64,000 nucleotides of DNA from Quercus robur (Eukaryota > Streptophyta > Magnoliopsida > Fagales > Fagaceae). The notes under the pieces were generated by a model, which was given only the letters and a program-made list of their open reading frames with translations, had not been told where the DNA came from and did no database searches. Every line of letters starts with the position of its first letter. Position 1 is the stretch's first letter. Below are positions 35,201-46,525 of this stretch, piece by piece. The stretch spans positions 49,702,942 through 49,766,941 of the forward strand of contig NC_065542.1 in assembly GCF_932294415.1 (NCBI RefSeq). The letters run 5' to 3'. The position numbers were made by a program, and so were the translations under genes.

Positions 35201-38200
35201 GAAAAGTTGGGTCTTGGACCAAGACAGGAAGGGAGTATGAGGGCTTTTCGGGATGTTCTGGATGAATGTAGGCTCAAAGACCTGGGTTATTTGGGAGATA
35301 AGTTTACTTGGAAAGGTAAAAGACAGGGAGGTATGGTGTTTGAAAGGCTTGACAGAGCAGTAGCTAATAATCAGTGGTTCTTCCTTAACCCTGGCTCTTC
35401 AGTTCACCATCTCCAAACTCATGCATCGGATCACAAACCTTTAATTATCAACCCGGAGGGCATTAATCCAAAATTGACGAGGCCTTTCAAGTTTGAAAAA
35501 ATGTGGCTAAGTGATGGGGGCTGCACCAAAACAGTGAAGGATGCATGGGGTCAATCCTGTCCCGAAGCTTCAATGTCTCTGGTAGCTGGCAAACTCAAAA
35601 ACTGCGGTGAGAAACTCATCTCTTGGAGTCAGAAATCTTTTGGTAGCATCAAAAAATCTATCGATATAAAAACTAAGAGACTAAACAGAGCCGAATTAGA
35701 GGAAGCAAAGGGAAATGGAAATGCTGACTTAATTCAGTCGTTGCAGGCAGAGCTTAATGCTCTTCTGGATAAAGAAAGCCAAATGTGGCACCAAAGATCC
35801 AGAGCTCTTTTTTTGAAGGAAGGTGACCGTAATACGAGATACTTCCACAGTAAAGCCTCCCAGAGGTTTTGAAGAAACATGATTTTGAGCTTAAGAAATG
35901 AGGCAAATGTTTGGTGCTCGGATGACTCCCAGATTAAAGAGATTGCTACTCAGTATTACCAAGCTCTGTTCTCCTCATCCCACCCCACTGAACTTGATGT
36001 TGTTTTGGAGGAAATCCAGCCTTCAGTTACTCAGGATATGAATGACCTTCTTATTAGGCCGTTCAAGAAAGAGGAAGTAGTGACAGCCATCAATCAAATG
36101 GAACCCATCACAGCCCCTGGCCCGGACGGTATGCCCCCTCTTTTCTATCAATCCTTTTGGTCTTTTATTGGTGATGAAGTATGCTCTACAGTATTAGACT
36201 GTTTAAATAATTGCGAAATTCCTGAAGAGATTAATCATACCAATATTACCTTGATCCCTAAAGTCAAATCTCCAGAAAATATTACTGAATTTAGGCCAAT
36301 CAGCCTATGCAACGTGATCTATAAGCTAATATCTAAAGTGCTAGCTAACAGACTCAAGGTTGTGCTGTCGACTGTAGTATCAGAGAACCAAAGTGCTTTC
36401 CAAGCGGGCCGGGTCATCACCGACAACGTTCTCATGGCCTTTGAAACCCTTCACTATATGAAAAACCACCAATCCGGTAAGTCTGGGTTCATGGCATTGA
36501 AGTTGGACATGAGTAAGGCCTACGATCGCGTTGAATGGTCATATCTTGAGAGGATTATGAGAAGAATGGGCTTTGATGATAAATGGGTGGCTCTAATTAT
36601 GGAGTGCATTACCTCGGTGAGCTACTCCATTCTTATTAACGGGGAACCTACAAGTGTGATCCACCCTTCGAGAGGCATAAGACAAGGGGACCCACTCTCC
36701 CCCTATCTATTTCTCCTATGCACGGAGGGTCTTCACAGCCTATTACACCAAGCAGAAATTACAGGTCATGTCCGTGGGGTCTCCATTTGCAAGAATGGAC
36801 TAAGGCTCACTCACTTGTTTTTTGCCGATGATAGCCTAATTTTCTGCCGTGCCTCCATGCAAGAATGTCAAACAATTCAGTCTCTCCTTGCCTGCTATGA
36901 GAAAGCTTCGGGGCAGCTACTAAATATGCACAAAACGAGCCTCTTCTTTAGTAAATCTACCCCCCCGGACACCCTTAATCAAATCAAAGCCTCACTCGGA
37001 GTCCAAGAAGTGAAGCAATGCGAAAAATACTTGGGTCTTCCTACCTTAATAGGAAAAAAAAAAAGAAAGCTAGTTTCAGATACATTAAGGAAAAAGTTTG
37101 GGCTAAACTTCAAGGGTGGAAAGAGCAACTCCTCTCCAAGCGGGACACGAAGTACTACTCAAAGCGATCATACAAGCGATTCCGTCTTATGCCATGAGTT
37201 GCTTCAAGCTCCCCGTCACCCTTTGCAATGAGATAGAATCATTGATTAAGAAATTCTGGTGGGGTTAACGAGGTGAGCAAAGGAAAATCCATTAGGCAAA
37301 ATGGAGCAACCTTTGTAAACCTAAGAGCTTAGGAGGCATGGGGTTTAGAGATCTTCAAAAGTTTAATGATGCGATGCTAGCGAAACAAGTTTGGCGCTTG
37401 TTGACAAATGAGGACACCCTTTTCTACAAGTTCTTCAAATCAAAATTCTTCCCAACGGGCAGCATTATGGAGGCGAAAGAAGGAAGTGGTTCCTTCACTT
37501 GGAAGAGCATCCTTAAGGGCAGGAGGATTATCCAAAAGGGCATGCTTTGGAGAGTGGGCAATGGCTCATCTATTCGGATTTTCCATGATAATTGGCTGCC
37601 GGATCCCAGCTGGAAGAAAGTTCTTTCTACTCCTTTCCTTTTGGACAGTAATGCAAAGGTATCAAGCCTCATTGATAGGGAGAGGCATAGCTGGTCCCTA
37701 GAGACAATTGACTTTAACTTCCTTCCCTAGGAAGCTTCCATAATCAAGGCCATTCCCCTCAGTTTAGGTGATTGTTTGGATTTGATAACTTGGCCGATGA
37801 ATAGTGAGGGGGTATACTCTGTAAGATCAGGTTGCCATCTCCTACTGGACATGGAATTGAATGAGCACCCTAGGCCCTCGGATCTCTCCACTTCGAAAAG
37901 ACTATGGAAGGGTATATGGAATTTAAAGGTCCCTAACAGAGTGAAGAATCTAATTTGGCGGGCAGCGTCGGACTCACTACCATCGAAGTCAAACCTGAGC
38001 AAGCGGAAAATTCCAATCGATACAACATGTACACTGTGCGGTTTGGATCCTGAAACCTCACTTCATGCCATCTGGTCGTGTCCTTCCCTACTGCAGATTT
38101 GGAATACTCACTTTGCCTGGTTGATGAAGGATTTGGGTAAGGCTTCAAACTTTATGGATGTATGGCAACAATGTGAAGAGAAGAATGGCCATCTGGAGCT

Positions 38201-39181
38201 GCTTGCCATGATAGTTCATCAAATTTAGACTAGGCGAAACAAGCATCGTGTGGGTGACAATGTTGCTCCTTTAAGTATGATCAATCATCTAGCGTCAACT
38301 TGCCTTCAGGATTTCCAACAGTCCTGCCTTAACCCTCCAAAAACTCCCTCTCATCCAAAAGCCTCAAAATGGTTGCCTCCCCCTCCAAATTGGGTGAAAG
38401 TCAATTTTGACGGCGCAAAGGCTTGGGAGCAATAATTCGGAATGACATGGGTCTAGTCATGGCTGCCTTTACACAACCTATTCCACTGCCTACTTCTGTA
38501 GAGATGGTGGAAGTGTTGGCGGCTCGGGGTGCCCTTTGCTTCGCTAAGGACCTCGGCTTTAACAAGGAAATTCTGGAAGGAGAGTCAGAGATTATCATAA
38601 GAGCTCTCAAATCTGGTAGTCCTTCTTCTTCCAGCTTCGGTCACATCATCAAGGATATCATGATGCTGTCTTCATCGATTAGGAATGTGCTCTTTAGTCA
38701 TACACGAAGACAAGGCATCAGAGTTGCTCACGAAATGGCCAGGTTGGCGTGTAATTTTGTATAGTTTCAATCCTGGATGGAGGATGTTCCTCCAGGAGTG
38801 TTTGATGTTTATGTTTCTGAAGTTATTAAATGATATTTCTCCCCTCTATTTTGAGGGTGGTTTCTCAAAAAAAAAAAAAAAAAAAAAAGTAAAACGCTAA
38901 CCATCCTACAAGGCTACAACTAGTATTGTTTTAATGTCAGACAGTGCCACAACAAGGACTACTACTATCATATCAAGGGAGGGGTTATCAGGTGGAGAGC
39001 ATGCATGAATAATTGTAAATATATGATATGTAACAATTGAAACAAAGTGTAAGAGCATCCGCATTAGTCAGGCCAAATTTTTCCGTCTATTTTATACTAA
39101 GAACTTAATTTTTCTATTTTACACTACAATTTTTCCAAAACACTTACATCAGTTCATCTATTTTACAATCTATTCTATTTA

Positions 39182-39242
<61 letters not shown>

Positions 39243-39760
39243 TCTTTTTAATTTTTTATTATTATTCTTTTATTCCTATCTCTTTATCTTTTCTTTGTAC
39301 TTATCTCTTTATCTTTATCTTCAACTTTATCTTTGACCTTATCTCTCTCAGACCAATCTTTTGTCCCTCCTCCACTTCTACTTCTTCTTCCTTTCACAAC
39401 TACTTCTTTTTCTTCCTTTCATGTGTTAGATCACCTCCCCTCGACAAGTAGCTTCTTCTTCTTCTTCTTCTTTCTCTCATAGTTAGATCCGCTCTCCACC
39501 ACAAGCACCACAACAATCAAAACCCACAAACACCGATCTTTGTCGACCCACAAGCACTGACTCTGTCGACCCACAAGCATCGATCTCCGCCGCCAGCACT
39601 GATCCATAAGCATCAAAACCCATTTCCAACAATCCACAAGCACCAATCTCTGCCGCCAGCACCGATTCACAAGCATGCATACCCATTTCCATCGACCCAC
39701 AAACTTTGATCTTCACCACTAGCACCGACCAACTGATCCACAAGCGGCCAACACCAACAC

Positions 39761-39797
<37 letters not shown>

Positions 39798-42700
39798 GGT
39801 TTGTCTGTGTGGGTGTGTTTGTGTATGTCTGTGTTGATTTGTTTGTGTGGGTGTATTTGTGTATCTGAGGAAAAAGAAGATGCGGAGAGGAGAAGTCTAA
39901 AGACTGAGTTCGTTTTACACACGAAGAAGAGAGAAAAAAAGGTGCAAAATTGTGAAATTAATAAAATAATAGTATGCACAGCTACAGTAACCGTGTATAT
40001 ATGCACGATTATTGTAGCAAATGTGTAAAAATACACAGTTTTAGAAGGACTGATGTGGGAAGTTTTGTGGCTTAAATGTGTAAAATTCATCTCTTTTTCT
40101 ATTATGCAAAAGTATACAAGAGCTGATGTGGATGCTCTAAGGAGTTGATAGAGCATTCTCTCTAGTTGACAATACTTCTTATCGACAATCTATTCCTAGT
40201 GTGGCATGCCTTCCTTGAATATGAATTAAAAAGGCGTTCTCTTGTTATGTGAATCTAATTTTCTTTTCGACCCTAAAAAGCCATCTTTTTTTCAACAATA
40301 TCTTTGTCATTTGATCCAATAGCATTTTGCAGCTCTATTCATTCCATCAGTCAATACACACAAAAAAGAGTTATTTATATTTATATAAATAAAAACCAAA
40401 AGAGTGGTATGATCCCTCCGTCACCCCAGAATGAAAAGGGCGACATTTATTGATCGTTACATATAATTCAATTATGATATTGAAGAAAAGTATAGTTTTT
40501 TCTATTCTCTTTTGATTTGAGAATTGATGGATTTTTTATTGGATTAATTCAAAGAAAAATAAAATAAATAAAAATAAAACGTAGACAGTAGAGGTAAATC
40601 TGTTTGGAGGTATTGAGTAATATAATAAAGAAGTAAAAGTTATAAATATCAGTACCATACTTCAAATGGGCAATGACATTGCTTGTATTTATGTCTTGAT
40701 GAAGTAATGACACCACCACGAATGCTACCGCACGTTCACTTGCGGTGTGGTAAGCACCACCCTGTTGTGTCGGTAGCCAACTTTGACGTGTCAGCTTAGT
40801 TATCCTCATCAAGCCACTTACTTGATGTCTAGCTTCCCAACTAGTAGATGGTTCCTTTTCCCCTAGATCAATGAAACCAGGGTGAAGTTGTCTTGCTTGC
40901 TTCTAGTGAAATGTATCATTCTTTGGGGATTACAAAAATAATGAAAAAGGAAACTAATAAAATTTTTTCTTACAATTCACCATGCTTCTCCCCGATGAAC
41001 TCATGCAGTTCCAGCATGCCCAGAGGCTAGAGGCAAATCCATTCACAGTCTGTAGGACCATCACCATTTGAAGGTGGGTGGCCCGCCCCACATAGAACAA
41101 TCATATTTGATTGGGTTTACACACATTCACTCACTAAAGATGACCCCCGTTAGCTTAACCTAGCCCTAGGCCTTTTTCTCTTCTAACGTAAGCTCTAAGG
41201 CTTTACACCAAATCTTGACAAATATAATATGCATGCTTAAGTACGGACAAGTAGAATCATTGTTGCTTGATGGAAACTTCCTTCATATTGCTATCTATTA
41301 GAAATACTGAATGAATAGTATTGTATTTTACAAGTAATAAAATATACAAAAGTGGCTTTATATAAAAGGTAGAGCATGTAGTCTAAGTATATGTGTAGTA
41401 CAAGTAAATAAGGTGGGCCTAAAGCCCATAACCTATTACACGTTAATAGCCCCCCTCAAACTCAAGGTGCCATGGGTGTGAGACCAACTTGAGGTTGTCA
41501 ACCAAAGCACAAAGGCGTCCCTTAGGGCGTGACTTGGTGAAGATATCTGCAAGTTGATCTTTAGAGGAGACCGAGAACAACTTAAGAGTGCCATGGACAA
41601 GATGATAATGGATAAAATTAATGACAATCGATCTCGATGTGTTTAGTCTGTTCATGGAAGACATTATTGTGAGTAATATAAATGGCACTCTGGTTGTCAC
41701 AATAAGAGGAGTAGCAGAGCATGTGGACACACCTAAGTCCTTAAGAAGCCATTGTAGCCAAATGAGCTCAGATGTGGTATCAGCAAGAGCACGATATTCT
41801 GCTTCAATACTGGAGTGGGCCACAAGGGTTTATTTCTTACTTCGCCAAGAAATCAGAGAAGAACCAAGAAAAAAGCAATAACCAGTGGTAGACCTGTAAT
41901 CAGTGGGATCTTTTGCCCAATCAGCATCAGAGAAAGCATGGAGAACAAGAGGAGACTGAGCATAGTAAAAAAGGCCATGAAAGAGAATGCCCTTCAAATA
42001 TCGAAAAATGTGCAGAATAACAGCATAATGAGTTGATCGTGAAGCAAACAGATACTGGCTCACCTGGTGAATAGTATAAGAAATGTCGGATGAGTGGCAG
42101 TGAGATAAACTAGGTTGCCAACCAATCATTTGTAAAAAGAGGGATTAGACAATGGTTTCCCCCCCAATGGAGTTAGATGCGCATTAAGTTCAACTGAAGT
42201 GTCAACAGTCTTGCTATCAGTGAGTCCAACTCTAGAAAAAAGTTCAGAAGCATACTTGGCCTGAGTAATATAAAGAATATCTGTGGAATGAGTGATTTCA
42301 AGACCTAAGAAGTAGCTGAGATGTCTAAGATCTTTCATCTCAAACTGCTGATTGAGAAAATCCTTGAGTTCTTGAATGCCATTGAGGACATCATTAGTTA
42401 TGATAATATCATCCACATATAGGAGAAGCAAAATGATGCCTTTGTCGGTGTGACGAAGAAATAAGGCAGAATCATAATGACTGGTAGTGTGACCCATGCG
42501 AGAGATGGTAAGCTGAACTTCAAAAACCAAGCTTGTGGAGCTTGTTTAAGGCCATAAAGTATACGTTGAAGGTGACAAATTTTGTTTGTTTCAATAAAGA
42601 GACCAGGAGGAGGTTGCATATAAACTTCTTCACTTAAATTCCCACTAAGGAAGACATTTTTGACATCCATCTAAAAAAGGTCCCATTTATTGGCAGTGGC

Positions 42701-45700
42701 AATAGCTAAGAGGGCACGAATAGATGAGATTCGAGCAACCGAAGAAAATGTCTTTTCATAATAAATTCCATATTCCTGTGTAAAACCTTTTACAATAAGA
42801 CGAGTTTTATATCGCTTAATGGACCCATCAGAGCAAGTCTTGAACTTGTAGATCCATTTACAACCAACCACAGATTTCCTAGGAGGGAAAGTTACCAAAT
42901 CCTAAGTATGATTTTTAGATAATGCATCAAGTTCCTATTTTATTGCAATCTACCATAAAGGGTCAGTGGAGATCTTACGATAGGTGTGAAGTTCGTGCAG
43001 TGTAGCAAAGGCTGTATAACAATGATAGTCAAGTAAATGTGCAGGAATGGATCTTACTCGAATTGAGTGACGAGGTGGAATGTCTTGTGTAAGATCTTTA
43101 GGTAGAGCAGGAGCAGGGACCTAAGCTCAGGATTGGGTGGCTCATCTTCGACTTGTTCATTTTCCACCTGTTCATTTGAGGGTGATCCAAAAGAGGCATA
43201 AAAAATATCTGGTGGTTGGAGAGAGAAGTCTATAGGAGGATTAGGAGTAACTATAGGAGGAATGTGTGGCTCATTTGGAAAAAGATCTAAGACAGATGAG
43301 GTAGATAGGAAGGCACAAAAGTGAGAGAGCTCGACAAAGGAGCGATTTTCCCAGAAGACAACATTGCAGGAGAAGGAGAGCATGAACAGTGTCAAGAATA
43401 TGATGAAATTTTCTTTCGACTCTACCATTTTGCTGAGAGATACCTGGACAAGTTAATTGATGAACAGTGCCATAAGAATGCAAAACAGCTTGGAAAGCAT
43501 ATTGAGTGTATTCAAGAGCATTATCAGATCGAAAAATTTTGATACGTTTGGAGAATTGAGTTTCAACTATTTTTTGAAAATTAGAATATATTTGCAATAA
43601 TTCAGAACGATGTTTCATATGAAAAATCCAGCTATAGCGGGAATAATCATCAACAAAAACAACAAAATATCGAGATCCACTAATATTAGAGATAGAAGAA
43701 GACCCCCAGACATCAGAATGAATTAGGTGAAAGATATTAGTGGACATTGACTTACTAGTATTAAAAGGTATAGCTGGTTGTTTTCTTAAATAACATGAAA
43801 CACAATCAAAATTTTCTGTGGACACTGAACCTAATAAACTTCTAGAAGCTAAGTATTGTACCCAAGAGGAAGATGTGTGACCAAGTCGAGCATGCCAAAG
43901 TGCAAGGGAAGGAATAGAAGAAATTGTAGTAGCAGTAGCAGCAACAGAAATAAGAGCAACAAGTGGAAGATGAAGGTTGTCCATGGGAAACATACGCCTA
44001 ACTTTGGGACCAGTCCCAAGCTCCTGTCCCGTCCTCGAATCTTGCATAATACACTCAGAATAATCAAAGGTAGGCGCGTGTAGCGTGTGATTCCGATACA
44101 TAATTTTTGGATGGTGCGTGCGAGCGCGTGAAGACTATGATGAAGGTTAGGTTTCCACGGTTGATCAGATCATTGGAGAATGATCACAATGGTACCTGCA
44201 AAAGCGTAATCAGGGCAAGATACACGGCGGTGATGATACGGCAGTGGTCTTTTGCGGTGTAAGACTCCTCAATGGCAAGGCTACAGGTTCGCAACCAAAG
44301 ACAATGACTAAGAGACGTTGGAGATTCAACGGCGAATGGCTGCAGTGGCGGCTATGACAGCAAAAGTAACTGTGAATTTAGAGTAACACCAAAGACAGAC
44401 AAGACTGCTAAGAAAATATCAGAACATTGGCTCCGATACTATGTTAGAAATACTGAATGAATAGTATTGTATTTCACAAGTAATAAAATATACAAGAGTA
44501 CCTTTATATAAAAGGCAGAGTGTTAACCTATTACACGTTAACACTAGCAATGCTATTTGAATCCATTCAATTTGAATTGGAATTTTTTTTCATCATAATT
44601 GTGGTGAAGAAGCATCTAGTATAATTAGCCTTGGGTAGTTTATTTGTGCAAATGTATGTATAGCCAAAAACTTCACACCTAAAATCGGTTCAAGTTCTAT
44701 TTGTTTCTACCAAACAAGCAATAAAGAGTGGGGGAGTGATGGCTTTGAGATTACCCGACAATTTTTTAAGGGCGGTTCCAAAAATTGCCACTATAGCGTG
44801 TATTATTCTGGCAGTTAGACAAACCACCACTATAGACCAAGGTTGTAGTTGTAGCGGAGGTTACATAAACCTCCTCAATATATAGTTCACTTATAGCGGT
44901 AGTTCAAAATCGCCGATATTGGTCATTTCACAAACAAATATGATTTATAAAAAAGAAAGAACCTCTAGGATAGCCAGATTTGGTCTATTCCGTCACTTGA
45001 TAGAAATCACCGGTTTGGGTATTCAAAACCTTCGGGACATATTGGGCGGTTAGCAAAACTGTTAGTATAGCCCAATCAGATCTATACCGACGATTTGGAG
45101 TCCTATAGCAATGGTTTAGAAACGCCGATATAACTGATATTTAGATTTTGATATTTTAGTTTTGCAGCTTTCTTGTCAACAAGTGTTTTGTAGTTGATAA
45201 AATATTACTTACCTCAAAAGTTTAACCTATTAAGAAAGAGTTAATTTAATAATGCACCCATGGAAGATTAACTCGTTATTATTTGGACAACGTTTTTTTT
45301 CATACTAGTTTGGAAAGAAACCTTTCAAATTTTCACTAAAAAAATTTAATATGTTATATATTTTGAAAATTTAATCAATCATAGTCCTTACAACAATATC
45401 AAAGGAACATTGAAGTATCTCTTTGGTAGTTTTCCCTCTTTATTTTCAAACGCAATCAAAATTCGCTCGTACAAAATCAGTGCTCCTGCAGAAGACGCCT
45501 CCCTTTTACTGCATTTGCTATCAAACCAGATAGCATTTCGAACTCATCTACCACTTGCTTATTAATCTCAATGGTGATTTGCTATTTTCATCTCAAATAC
45601 TGCTTTTGTGTGGTGGCTGACTTTAAATAACATAAATGTTCAGTGCCTTCTATTGCTTTCACAAAATATTTTGTTTTGTTTTTTTCTCTGTTCTTTTTAA

Positions 45701-46492
45701 GGAAAATTAATTTGTGCTACGTTGAATTTGTTTTCATGACCAGTTTCTGGATTTAATCTCCTAGAAACTTCTCTCATCAACTCCATTTGGAATTTTGAAG
45801 AAATATTAATTCAAACCCTAATTCTTTTCAGGAAAATGAAATGACGTTGGCAGGTAGGGCAAAGAGTGATGCGCGTGAAATGCAGAGTTTTTATCAATAT
45901 TACTTCAAAAAGAATATTCAAGCTTTGCAGAATGCCGCTGATAAACATGACAGGTTGGTTCTCTAAGAGAATTGATTTCTAGTAGTACTTTCTTGACAGT
46001 TGGCTCTAGTGCATTATATTTTACAGAAAATCTTATTACACATTTCTTATTGCATACTCCTTATGTACAATTTTCAGTCATTTAACTGTGTGTGTACGGT
46101 GAGTATATAAAAAGAAGTATGTAACTATCATTACTCTATATTATATTTGATACTAAATTCATGTTCCTGAATCAGTGCCCAACTTACAAAAGCATATCAA
46201 ACTTCTACAGTCCTCTATGAGGTTTTGAAGGCTGTAAATCAGACAGAGGCTGTTGAAGTGCCTGATGAGGTGAAACTGAATGCTTTATATCTTACTTCTG
46301 AATGATATCATGTTATTGGAACTTGCTGAGAATAATACATTTTTGCCCAGGAACCTTCATGTTTTGTGGTTACTGTCTTATATATGTGGTTGTAAACTTG
46401 TAATAATTAATTATTATTTTTTGTTCTCTTTTGTTGGGGGGTAATTTGAAAGAATATTCATTGAATATGGTTTAATATCATGTTGAAATTAA

Positions 46493-46525
<33 letters not shown>

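Larger units (their letters stand above)
33191..38887 (+). mobile_element. Complete but inactive LINE in callose synthase intron 2, perfect 16-bp TSD
   Basis: The target-site duplication AGTAAAACGCTAACCA lies at 33175-33190 and again at 38888-38903. The element runs from just after the first copy to the end of a poly(A) tail (38868-38887), 5.7 kb. It has the plant L1 layout: 5' UTR, ORF1 (DUF4283 plus zinc knuckle), ORF2 (endonuclease, reverse transcriptase, zf-RVT, RNase H). Both ORFs are disabled by stops and frameshifts. It lies sense to callose synthase. Its ORF2 is clearly different from the tandem LINE at 8-17 kb. Confidence 0.93.
41296..44543 (-). mobile_element. Ty1/copia retrotransposon lacking gag, in callose synthase intron 2
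   Basis: LTRs of 153 bp (41296-41448) and 102 bp (44442-44543) share 'ttagaaatactgaatgaata' at one end and 'cctattacacgttaa' at the other; the right one lacks about 50 internal bases. On the minus strand the 5' LTR is on the right. It is followed by a primer-binding site at 44430-44441, tagtatcggagc, close to the initiator-tRNA(Met) type. A polypurine tract abuts the left LTR at 41449-41464. Integrase precedes reverse transcriptase and RNase H, the copia order. Only about 340 bases separate the 5' LTR from integrase, so gag and protease are deleted. Flanks ctatc and ctagc may be a mutated 5-bp target duplication. Confidence 0.85.

Noticed and set aside
39431-40156. Several overlapping ORFs rich in cysteine, tryptophan and valine
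   Set aside because: Driven by the imperfect 'gacccacaagca' repeats and the (CT)n run inside the TAA-flanked element.
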